Shown here: in pieces, positions 33,529 through 41,428 of the stretch
Layout of the letters: each line of letters starts with the position of its first letter
Position numbering within the stretch: the stretch's first letter is position 1
Notes under the pieces: model-generated
Told to the model about the DNA's origin: nothing
The model's input: only the letters and a program-made list of their open reading frames with translations
The model's database searches: none
Translations under genes and position numbers: made by a program
Assembly (NCBI GenBank): GCA_022701635.1
Contig: JAKOOD010000116.1
Coordinates: forward strand, 1-44,410
Direction of reading: 5' to 3'
DNA from: Burkholderiaceae bacterium
GTDB lineage: Bacteria > Pseudomonadota > Gammaproteobacteria > Burkholderiales > Burkholderiaceae_D
DNA: 44,410 nt

Positions 33529-35025
33529 TTACGATTTGGTCGTTGCAGGAAGCTCCGCGACCAATCGGAGCGAAACGGACAGCTCGTCGAGCTGGAAATG
33601 CGGACGCAGGAACGACACGGCGCGGTACACGCCCGGGCGGCCGGGCACTTCCGAAACCTGCACCGAGGCTTCGCGCAACGGGAATTGCGCCTTTTGTTCC
33701 TGGCTGGCGTTATCGTCCAGCAGCACGTACTGGGCCAGCCAGCGGTTCAGGAAATCCTGCACGTTGGAGGCCGCCGCGAAGCTGCCGATCTTGTCGCGCA
33801 TCATCGCCTTCATGTAGTGGGCGATGCGCGAGACCGCGAAGATGTACTGCAGCTGGGACGACAGCACGGCGTTGGCGTTGGCCGCGTCCGAGTTGTATTT
33901 CTTGGCTTTCTGGGTCGACTGGGCGCCGAAGAACGCGGCGTAGTCGGTATTCTTGCAGTGGACCAGCGAGATGAAGCCCAGGTCCGAGAGTTCCTTCTCG
34001 CGACGGTCGGTGATGGCGATCTCGGTCGGGCACTTCAGCGCCACCTCGCCCTCGTCGGTCTTGAACGTGTGGGTGGGCAGGTCCTCGACCAGGCCGCCGC
34101 CCTCGACGCCGCGGATCGCGGCGCACCAGCCGAAGTCCTCGAAGGCGCTGGTCAGCTTGGTGGCGAACGAATAGGCAGCGTTGCACCACAGGTATTTATG
34201 GTGATCGGTGCCGTCCACGTCCTCGACGAAATTGAAGCCCTCGGTGGTGGCGCCGTCCAGCGGGTTGTACGGCAGGCGTCCCAGGAAACGCGGCAGTGTC
34301 AAGCCGACGTAGCGCGCGTCTTCCGATTCGCGGAACGATTTCCACTTCGCGTACTCGACGGTGTCGAACACCTTGGCCAGGTCGCGCGGGCGGCCCAGGT
34401 CGGCATAGGTTTCGAGGCCGAACAACTCCGGCGAGGCGGCCGAGATGAAGGGCGCGTGGGCGGCGGCGGCCACGTGCGACATCTGCTCGATGAAGTACAT
34501 GTCTTCCGGCTGGCGCGTGATCTCGTAGTCGCCCACCAGGGCGCCGAAGGGCGCGCCGCCGAAGGTGCCGAACTCCTCTTCATAGACCTTCTTGAACATG
34601 GTGCTCTGGTCGAATTCCAGCGCGCTCTGGAAATCCTTTACCAGCTCGCGCTTGGTCGCGCTCAGCATCTTGATCTTCAGGTTGGCACTGGTGGCGCTGT
34701 TCTTGACCAGGTAATGCAGGCCGGTCCAGCTCGATTCGAGCTTCTGGAACTCGGGCGCGTGCATGATCCCGGACAGCTGCTCGGAGATCAGGCGGTCCAG
34801 TTCGGCCACGCGCGCGTCGATGGTGGCGGCCAGGTTGTTGGACACCACCACGGTGCCGTCCAGCACCTGGCTCACGAGTTCGGAAATCAGGTCCTTGGCG
34901 CGCGCGTGCTCGGTGCTCGACTTGGCCACCTTGCTCTGTTCGACGATCTGGTCGAGGAGCGCGGATTCGGAAATAGCCTCGGGGGCGGCACCGGCGCCGG
35001 CGCCGGGGGAGAGAGCGACGGACAT
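33529..35025 (-). CDS. tssC: TssC large sheath protein
   Basis: This 498-aa protein is the large subunit of the contractile sheath. It has ESSWTGLHYLVKN, LSATKRELVKDFQSALEFDQ, and the family's EEEFGTFGGAPFGALVGDY. The C-terminal RIAHYMKAMMRDKIGSF and YVLLDDNAS are also typical. The frame can be extended two codons to a TTG, but the ATG at 35025 lies two bases after the TssB stop, as expected. TssB and TssC assemble together around the Hcp tube, and contraction drives the needle. Confidence 0.96.
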   Translation of the reverse strand: MSVALSPGAGAGAAPEAISESALLDQIVEQSKVAKSSTEHARAKDLISELVSQVLDGTVVVSNNLAATIDARVAELDRLISEQLSGIMHAPEFQKLESSWTGLHYLVKNSATSANLKIKMLSATKRELVKDFQSALEFDQSTMFKKVYEEEFGTFGGAPFGALVGDYEITRQPEDMYFIEQMSHVAAAAHAPFISAASPELFGLETYADLGRPRDLAKVFDTVEYAKWKSFRESEDARYVGLTLPRFLGRLPYNPLDGATTEGFNFVEDVDGTDHHKYLWCNAAYSFATKLTSAFEDFGWCAAIRGVEGGGLVEDLPTHTFKTDEGEVALKCPTEIAITDRREKELSDLGFISLVHCKNTDYAAFFGAQSTQKAKKYNSDAANANAVLSSQLQYIFAVSRIAHYMKAMMRDKIGSFAAASNVQDFLNRWLAQYVLLDDNASQEQKAQFPLREASVQVSEVPGRPGVYRAVSFLRPHFQLDELSVSLRLVAELPATTKS

Positions 35026-35027
35026 GG

Positions 35028-35540
35028 TCAATCTTCCTTCTTGACGTTGGCTTGCTGGCCCAGCTCGGCCATCTTTTCGGTATTGCTCAAGACATCGTTC
35101 AGCAAGTCTTCGAGCTTGTCGTTGCCGGCCATCTTGTTGCGCAGGTCGGCCAGCTTGGTGCGCGCTTCCAGCAGCTTCCTGAGCGGCTCCACCTGCTCGA
35201 CCACGGCTTCCGGGCGGAAGTCGTCGAGCGAGCGGAAGGTGAGGTCGACGCCGATCCGGGTGTCGTCCCCGGCCAGCGTGTTGTCGACGGTGAACGCGGC
35301 GCGCGGCTCGATCCCTTTCATGACCTCGTCGAAGTTGTCGCGGTCGACGTTGACGAAGCGCCGGTCCTTCAGGCGCTTCTGCTCCACCTCGGACTTGCCG
35401 GCGAAGTCGCCGACCACGCCCATCACGAAGGGCACTTCCTTGGATTCGATGGCGTCGCCGATTTCGACGTCGTAGGTCATCTGCACGCGCGGCGGGCGGA
35501 TTTTCTGCAGGCGCTTCTGGGCACTCTCAGACTTGGACAT
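35028..35540 (-). CDS. tssB: TssB small sheath protein
   Basis: This 170-aa small sheath subunit has KRLQKIRPPRVQMTYDVE near the start, VPFVMGVVGDFAG, and KDRRFVNVDRDNFDEVM, the defining TssB segments. The helical C-terminal region is where TssH gains access after contraction in related proteins. The frame is open upstream for another 150 codons, but the ATG at 35540 has GAGGAAACC before it and starts at the known N-terminus. It is 35 bases after the TPR lipoprotein gene and two bases before tssC. Confidence 0.96.
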   Translation of the reverse strand: MSKSESAQKRLQKIRPPRVQMTYDVEIGDAIESKEVPFVMGVVGDFAGKSEVEQKRLKDRRFVNVDRDNFDEVMKGIEPRAAFTVDNTLAGDDTRIGVDLTFRSLDDFRPEAVVEQVEPLRKLLEARTKLADLRNKMAGNDKLEDLLNDVLSNTEKMAELGQQANVKKED

Positions 35541-35575
35541 GGTTTCCTCTTGGGGTGGGGGATCGTGGCGCCGGC

Positions 35576-36166
35576 TCAGTTCAAGCCGTCGAAGGGGTTG
35601 GCGCTGGCGCCGCCCGCCGCGGGCTTGGCCGGTTTCCTGGCGCTGCGCACGGGTGACGGCGCGCTGGCGCGCTCGCGCGCGGCCGGCGTCTGGGCGTTCG
35701 GCACCAGCACCGTTTCGCCCAGGTTTTCGCGCAACAGCTTGGCAAGGCCCTGGGATTCGGTCAGCGTGCTGCCGGTCAGGTTGTTCTGGCGGCTGAGGTC
35801 GCCAAGCGCGCGGGTCGACAGGCGCAGGCCGCTGATGGCGATGATGCTGTTGGCCAGCTTGTCGTTGGGGTCGCGCACCAGTACCTCGAGAGCGGCCTGG
35901 ATCGCGTCGCCGTAGCGTCCTGCCTCGTAGCGGGTCTGGGCGATATGCGACCAAGGCGTCTTGTCCGCCGGGTAGGCCACTGCGCCCTGCTGCCACAAAG
36001 CGACGGCGCGTTCCTTGTTCCCGCTGGCTTCGGCCTGGCTGGCCTGGGACAACAATTCGTCCAGTTTCTGCACTTTCTGCGGCGCGGTCGGGGGCGTACT
36101 GCAGGCAACCAGCGACGCGGCGGCGGAGGCGGCGGCGATACGGGCCAATAGTCTGCTGATGGTCAT
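35576..36166 (-). CDS. TPR lipoprotein heading the core T6SS operon
   Basis: This 196-aa protein has a lipoprotein signal with lipobox LVAC (Cys near residue 22). The residue after the Cys is Ser, which favours outer-membrane sorting in enterobacterial rules. Residues about 35-125 form TPR-like helical repeats (ERAVALWQQGAVAYPADKTP, then RYGDAIQAALEVLVRDPND). The C-terminal 50 residues are Pro/Ala/Ser-rich and probably disordered. It is the first gene of the operon that continues into tssB. No TssJ-like beta lipoprotein is seen anywhere in the window, so this protein is a candidate for an outer-membrane partner of TssM, but it is not TssJ by sequence. AAAGGATAGG gives a good Shine-Dalgarno. 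Confidence 0.85.
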   Translation of the reverse strand: MTISRLLARIAAASAAASLVACSTPPTAPQKVQKLDELLSQASQAEASGNKERAVALWQQGAVAYPADKTPWSHIAQTRYEAGRYGDAIQAALEVLVRDPNDKLANSIIAISGLRLSTRALGDLSRQNNLTGSTLTESQGLAKLLRENLGETVLVPNAQTPAARERASAPSPVRSARKPAKPAAGGASANPFDGLN

Positions 36167-36395
36167 ACCTATCCTTTAAAAGTAACCAAGGTTATCAGTT
36201 TTGTTCATGATCTCGGCTCTATCTCAACGATATCAGAGTTTCAATTTTGGGAATTTTCAATTGAATCTCACACATTCTCACTTTGTGCTACCGGCGCACG
36301 ATTGAATGCCAGGATTCCCCGTGAAATCGGGAAATGTTACTATCTACCCAATATTTGGTGCCTAACGTATGCCGTAACGAAGGGAAATCGAGCGC
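36167..36395. promoter_or_regulatory. Divergent promoter region of the two core T6SS operons
   Basis: This AT-rich gap of 229 bases separates the tssB operon (leftward) from the tssK operon (rightward). It holds a perfect palindrome TTCAATTGAA at 36256-36265 and an imperfect inverted repeat TTCCCCG-N6-CGGGAA at 36315-36333. Either could bind a regulator. A weak -10-like TACTAT lies at 36338-36343, without a convincing -35. No sigma-54 site was found. Confidence 0.5.
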
Positions 36396-37736
36396 ATGGC
36401 GAGCAAAGTCTTATGGGGGGAGGGATTGCTCCTGCGTCCCCAGCACTTCCAGCAGCAGGACCATTACCATGAGCGCCAGCTGTATGACAGCGTTGCTCTG
36501 ATGCATCCTTATGCATGGGGCGTAAAACTACTTAAAGTCGACATCGATGCATTGGCGAGCAACGTGTTGCGGGTCATGGCGTTGGCGCTGCGCTTCCAGG
36601 ACGGTGAACTGGTCGATGCGCCCGCGCACGACGCCCTGCCCGACAGCATCGACTTGTCGACGCTGCTGCAAAACCAGCAGAACGTGACTTTTTATGCCGC
36701 CCTGCCCAGCTTCAAGCCATTCGGCGGCAACTTCGTGCAGCCTGGCCAACCGCAGGAGAGTGCGCGCTACCTGCAGGACAACCGCGAAACGCCCGATCTG
36801 TATACCCAGGCCGCCCACGCCCAGCTGTCCTTCCTGAACAAGACGGTGCGCCTGGTCCCGGAACACGAGCCGCGCGATTCCTACACCAGTTTTCCGCTGG
36901 TGCGCCTGCGCCGCGTGGCGACCGGCGGCTTCGAGCTCGACCCCGAATTCGTGCCGCCCAGCCTGTCTGTGCAGAGCGCCCCGGTAGTGGCGCACCAGCT
37001 GCGCCGCCTGCTGGACGCGCTGCAGGCCAAGGTCAGCGCGCTGTACGGCCACCACCGCGAGCCGAGCCGCAACGTGATCGAATACCGCTCCGGCGACATG
37101 TCCTCGTTCTGGCTATTGCACACGGCCAGCGCCGCGTATGCATCGCTGTCGCATTATTTCCATCACCCGGCGCTGCACCCGGAGCGCCTGTTCGAGCAGT
37201 TGCTCGGCCTGGCCGGCTCCTTGATGACGTTCTCGAAAACCTGGCTGCTGGCCGACTTGCCGTCCTACCAGCATGCCGACCCGGGACCCGGCTTCGCCAA
37301 GCTGTACGCGATCATCCGCGAACTGATCGACACCGTGATCTCGTCGAAGTACTTCGCCATCGCGCTGGATGAAATCAAGCCGTCCTACTTCCTCGGCAAG
37401 CTCGACTCGGGCAAGATCGACGACAAGACCGCCTTCTACCTGGCGGTGACGAGCGCCACGCCGGCGGTCGAGTTGGTGGGCGCGGTGCCGCTGCGCCTGA
37501 AGATGGGCGCGCCCGACGATGTCGACAAATTCGTGCTGTCGGCGATGCCCGGCGTGCGCCTGCAGCATGCGCCGCAGGTGCCAGCGGCGGTGCCGGTCCG
37601 GCCGGACACCGTGTACTTCCTGATCGACGCCAAGGGACAGATGTACGAACGCATGCTGCAGGCCCAATCGGTCTCGGTCTACGTCCCCGCCAGCATGAAC
37701 GACTTGCGGCTTGAACTGGTCGCCGTGACAGCATGA
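36396..37736 (+). CDS. tssK: TssK baseplate-to-membrane adaptor
   Basis: This 446-aa protein opens with VLWGEGLLLRPQHFQQQDHY, the standard TssK start. It continues with YAWGVKLLKVD, and PSYQHADPGPGFAKLYAIIRELID lies in the middle region. TssK trimers connect the TssFG wedges to TssL and TssM in the membrane, and resemble phage receptor-binding proteins. GAAGGGA lies before the ATG, and its last bases overlap the tssL start in ATGA. It opens the plus-strand operon that continues into VgrG-C and its effector. Confidence 0.96.
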   Translation: MASKVLWGEGLLLRPQHFQQQDHYHERQLYDSVALMHPYAWGVKLLKVDIDALASNVLRVMALALRFQDGELVDAPAHDALPDSIDLSTLLQNQQNVTFYAALPSFKPFGGNFVQPGQPQESARYLQDNRETPDLYTQAAHAQLSFLNKTVRLVPEHEPRDSYTSFPLVRLRRVATGGFELDPEFVPPSLSVQSAPVVAHQLRRLLDALQAKVSALYGHHREPSRNVIEYRSGDMSSFWLLHTASAAYASLSHYFHHPALHPERLFEQLLGLAGSLMTFSKTWLLADLPSYQHADPGPGFAKLYAIIRELIDTVISSKYFAIALDEIKPSYFLGKLDSGKIDDKTAFYLAVTSATPAVELVGAVPLRLKMGAPDDVDKFVLSAMPGVRLQHAPQVPAAVPVRPDTVYFLIDAKGQMYERMLQAQSVSVYVPASMNDLRLELVAVTA

Positions 37737-38515
37737 ATCGCCCAACCATGACTACGATGACAGCTCCTTCCCTGATGGGCGCCGCGCCGGCGCCGTCCAC
37801 CGAGACCAGCAGCCCCACCACGCTGATGGACCTGATGTACGACGGCTTCTACGCCCTGTTCATGCTCAAGAACGGCAACGCGCCCGGGAACGACGGCGAA
37901 TTCGCCGCCCGCATGACGCAATTCCTCGACGAGTTCGGACGCGCGGCCAAGAAGCGCGGCGCGGCGAGCGAGGACGTGGACGCCTCGAAGTATGCGTTCT
38001 GCGCGGCGGTGGACGAGATCATCCTGCGCAGCCGCTTCACCATCGCCGAGCGCTGGGCCACCCACCCGCTCCAGATGTCGCTGTTCGGCGACCAGCTGGC
38101 CGGCGAGAACTTCTTCAATCGCCTCGAGGCGCTGCGCACCCGCGGCAGCGCCCACGTGCAGGCGCTCGAGGTCTTCCATATGTGCCTGCTGCTCGGCTTC
38201 CAGGGCCGCTTCGCACTGGAAGGCACCGAAAAGCTCGGCTATTTCACGTCGCGCCTGGGCGAGGAGATCGCGCGCATGAAGGGCAAGCGCGGCGGCTTCG
38301 CCCCGCATGCCGAACGCCCCGACCAGGTCGCGCACAGGCTGCGCAACGACCTGCCGTTGTGGGTGCTGGGCACGGTGTTCGCGCTGATCTGCGCGCTCGG
38401 CTACATCGGCTTGCGCACCACACTCGCCCGCAATACCGGCACGCGCATGGCGGCCTACAACGACGTGATCAAGATGGCGCCACGCCAGGCCAACCTGACC
38501 ATCACGCTGCCCTGA
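37733..38515 (+). CDS. tssL: TssL (DotU-type) inner-membrane protein
   Basis: This 260-aa protein has a cytoplasmic helical domain (about residues 30-205: LMDLMYDGFYALFMLKNGN, YAFCAAVDEIIL, and LQMSLFGDQLAGENFFNRL) and a single C-terminal transmembrane helix (about 212-232, WVLGTVFALICALGYIGL). It forms the membrane complex with TssM and recruits the baseplate through TssK. It has no OmpA-type peptidoglycan-binding extension, so wall anchoring must come from elsewhere, possibly the BON-OmpA protein. The start overlaps the tssK stop by four bases; an in-frame ATG at 37748 is an alternative. The VgrG-C start overlaps its stop by one base. Confidence 0.95.
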   Translation: MNRPTMTTMTAPSLMGAAPAPSTETSSPTTLMDLMYDGFYALFMLKNGNAPGNDGEFAARMTQFLDEFGRAAKKRGAASEDVDASKYAFCAAVDEIILRSRFTIAERWATHPLQMSLFGDQLAGENFFNRLEALRTRGSAHVQALEVFHMCLLLGFQGRFALEGTEKLGYFTSRLGEEIARMKGKRGGFAPHAERPDQVAHRLRNDLPLWVLGTVFALICALGYIGLRTTLARNTGTRMAAYNDVIKMAPRQANLTITLP

Positions 38516-41421
38516 TGGACACGGTCGACCGCCTCGCCGCCGCCGGCCGGGCGCTGGGCCGTTTCGGCACCGGGCTGTCCCAGCACGCGCGCCTCGTCAC
38601 GCTGGCCAGCAGCCAGGACGGCGCCCTCACTGAGGCGATGATGGCCGAGCACCTGTACGGCCGCGAGGCGGTCAACGCGCTGTACGCCTTCGAGGTCCAC
38701 ACCCTGAGCACCTCGACCGACCTGGAGCTGGACCCGTTCATCGGCGAAGAGCTCACGGTCACGCTGCTGCAGCCGGACGGCACGCGGCGTGCCTGGCACG
38801 GCCTGTGCACCGGCGCCGAGTGGCGCGGCGCGGACGGCGGGACAGCGCGCTACCGCCTGTGGCTGGAACCCGCGCTGGCCCTGCTGCGCCTGCGCCGCGA
38901 CAGTTACGTGTTCCAGGACAAGAACGTCCAGGACATCCTGGCCGAGCTCTTCGCCGACTACCCGCAACTACGCTTCGAGTTCGACGTGTCGCAGGAACTC
39001 GCGGTACGCCCCATCTGCACCCAGTACCGCGAGAGCGACTACGATTTCTTCGTGCGCGTGATGGCGTCCGAAGGGCTGTCCTGGCGCTTCGAGCACGAGC
39101 AAGCCGACAGCGCCGGCGACGGCCAGGCGCGCCACAAGCTGGTGATCTTCGACAGCCGGGCCGAGGCTCCCGACCTGCCCGGCGACCCGGTGCTGCGCTT
39201 CCACGGCGTGCGCGCCACCGACACCGACGATGCCGTCGATGCCTTCGGCGCGCGGCGCCGGGTGATGCCGAACGCCGTCACCATCAGCAGCTGGGATCCG
39301 GCGCAGCTGCTGGCGCCGAACGCGGAACTGGCCTCCGTCCTGGACGCCGGCGACCTGCCGCCGGTTGCCGTGTACGACGGCAGCGGCGAGCGCATCGCCA
39401 GCGCCGAGGCCGACGACCACGCCCAGCTGATGCTGCGCGCCCTGGAGCTGGACAACAAGACGTTCGAAGGCCAGGGCGCGGTGCGCCGCCTGGCGCCCGG
39501 CTACCGCTTCGAACTGGACCGGCACGAGCGCTACCCGGCCGGCGAGAACGCATTCAAGACGCTATGGGTCGAGCACGAGGCGCGCAACAACGTCGACCCC
39601 GGCATTCCTTCCGCCGAACGCGACGACTGGATCGAGCCGGGCACCTACCGCAACCGCTTCGGCTGCGTGCGCGAGGCGGTCGCCATCGTACCGCGCGCCA
39701 CCGCCCTGCCCCATCCGCACACCGCGCTCGGGCCGCAGACGGCGCTGGTGGTGGGCGTGCGCGGCGCCACCGCCACCACCGTGCGCGATCATCAGGTGCG
39801 CGTGCAGTTCGCCTGGCAGCGCGGCGCGGCCAGCAACCCGGGTGGCCTGGCCCACGACGTCGACCCGGACGGCGCCGCGCCGGGCGACGAGCGCGCCGGC
39901 ACCTGGGTGCGGGTGGCCGAAGCCCTGGCCGGTCCCAACTGGGGCTCGCAGTTCACGCCGCGCATCGGCACCGAAGTGCTGGTCGACTTCATCGAGAACG
40001 ACATCGACCGGCCGCTGGTGGTGGCCCAGCTCTACACCGGCGCCGACGTGCCGCCGTTCTCCGCCGGCGTCGATTCCGGCGCCAATCATGCGGGCACCAT
40101 TTCCGGCATCCACACGCGCGGCTTCGACGGCGGCGGCTACAACCAGTGGCAACTGGACGACACCCGGCAGCAGCTGCGCATGCGCCTGGCCACGAGCGGC
40201 GCCGGTACCCAGCTGAACCTGGGTTACCTGATCCAGCAATCCCCGGGCGGCGCCACCCGCGGCGCCTACCGCGGCAGCGGCTTCGAGCTGCGCACCGATG
40301 CCTGGGCCGTGGTGCGCGGCGCCGAAGGCGTGCTGCTGACCACGCACGCACGCGGCGCCAACGGCGCCGGCGTGGCCTCGACCCAGATGGATGCGGCGGA
40401 AAGCGTGGCGGCGCTGAAAGCGGCGCAGGCGCTCGACGCCACCCTGCTCGATGCCGCCGCCGCCCAGCAGGCGCTGGCGAGCCAGGCGGCGCGCGCGGCG
40501 CAGCAAGCGCTCATCGCGGACATCGATCCGCACGACAAGGGCAAGCACCAGGACGCGCTGAACGGCCAGCAAGCGCGCAAGGCCAGGGCCGGCACGCGCG
40601 ACCTGGATGCCGGCGCGCCGGTCGAGCGCTTTGCCGCGCCGTACGTGCTGATGGATGGCGCGGCCAGCATCAACTGGGCCACCCCCGCGTCCACCGTCCT
40701 GTTCGCGGGACGGCAGCTGCTCTGGACCACGCAAGCGGACACCCACATGAGCGCAGGGCACACCGTGTCCTCGGTCGCGGCCGAGGCGGCGAACCTGTAT
40801 GCGCACGAAGGCGGCATCCAGGCGGTCGCCGCCAACGGACAGGTGTCGCTGGAAGCGCATACCGACCGGCTCGAGATCCTGGCGGACCGCGACGTCGTGG
40901 TGGTGTCGGTGAACGACGCCATCGAGATCAAGGCGAAGCAGAAGATCGTGCTGCAGGCAGGGCAGGCGTCGATCACGCTGGAGGGACAGGACATCACGTT
41001 CGCCTGTCCGGGCAGGTTCTCCGTGAAGGGCAGCCGGCATGTCTTCGAGGCCGGCGCGTCGAAGGCGGCCCTGCTCCCCGGCCTGCCGACCAAGCTGACC
41101 ACCGTGCCGCCGACCATGGAGGAAAAGCCGGGCCCGCACGCGATCACGGTCATGGCCTTCAGCGCCGAGGGCGTGGCCCTCGCGGAAGCGAAGAGCAGGC
41201 TGTTCGATCCCGTCTCGAACACGCCGTTTGCCGAGGGCACGATCGGCGGCGATGGCGCCAGCGCGGAGGTACAGGCGGACCGCAACCGACCATATCACGC
41301 TCTGGTGGGCTATGACGGATGGAGCGCGCATTTCGAAGAGGTGCGCGACCGGGATGACGATGAGGACGTCGGCTTCGATGCGGGCGACCTGGACGAAGAC
41401 CGTAACATCGAACACTTGTGA
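38515..41421 (+). CDS. vgrG: VgrG spike protein C with acidic C-terminal extension (TssI)
   Basis: This 968-aa VgrG has CTQYRESDYDFFVRVMASEG in the gp27-like part, IGTEVLVDFIENDIDRP at about 485-505, and a DUF2345-type beta region (about 720-850). After this lies an extension of about 105 residues: a beta domain (AITVMAFSAEGVALAEAKS) and a strongly acidic tail (DRDDDEDVGFDAGDLDEDR). The extension differs from that of VgrG-B and is probably specific for the LysM effector encoded seven bases downstream. The ATG at 38515 overlaps the tssL stop in TGATG; the frame is open upstream inside tssL but not VgrG-like. The cargo gene set is thus in one operon with tssK and tssL. Confidence 0.95.
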   Translation: MDTVDRLAAAGRALGRFGTGLSQHARLVTLASSQDGALTEAMMAEHLYGREAVNALYAFEVHTLSTSTDLELDPFIGEELTVTLLQPDGTRRAWHGLCTGAEWRGADGGTARYRLWLEPALALLRLRRDSYVFQDKNVQDILAELFADYPQLRFEFDVSQELAVRPICTQYRESDYDFFVRVMASEGLSWRFEHEQADSAGDGQARHKLVIFDSRAEAPDLPGDPVLRFHGVRATDTDDAVDAFGARRRVMPNAVTISSWDPAQLLAPNAELASVLDAGDLPPVAVYDGSGERIASAEADDHAQLMLRALELDNKTFEGQGAVRRLAPGYRFELDRHERYPAGENAFKTLWVEHEARNNVDPGIPSAERDDWIEPGTYRNRFGCVREAVAIVPRATALPHPHTALGPQTALVVGVRGATATTVRDHQVRVQFAWQRGAASNPGGLAHDVDPDGAAPGDERAGTWVRVAEALAGPNWGSQFTPRIGTEVLVDFIENDIDRPLVVAQLYTGADVPPFSAGVDSGANHAGTISGIHTRGFDGGGYNQWQLDDTRQQLRMRLATSGAGTQLNLGYLIQQSPGGATRGAYRGSGFELRTDAWAVVRGAEGVLLTTHARGANGAGVASTQMDAAESVAALKAAQALDATLLDAAAAQQALASQAARAAQQALIADIDPHDKGKHQDALNGQQARKARAGTRDLDAGAPVERFAAPYVLMDGAASINWATPASTVLFAGRQLLWTTQADTHMSAGHTVSSVAAEAANLYAHEGGIQAVAANGQVSLEAHTDRLEILADRDVVVVSVNDAIEIKAKQKIVLQAGQASITLEGQDITFACPGRFSVKGSRHVFEAGASKAALLPGLPTKLTTVPPTMEEKPGPHAITVMAFSAEGVALAEAKSRLFDPVSNTPFAEGTIGGDGASAEVQADRNRPYHALVGYDGWSAHFEEVRDRDDDEDVGFDAGDLDEDRNIEHL

Positions 41422-41428
41422 GAACCCG

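Noticed and set aside
32983-35475. Long plus-strand frame opposite hcp, tssC and tssB
   Set aside because: It mirrors the sheath genes codon for codon in the opposite frame. The sheath genes are certain, so this is a shadow.
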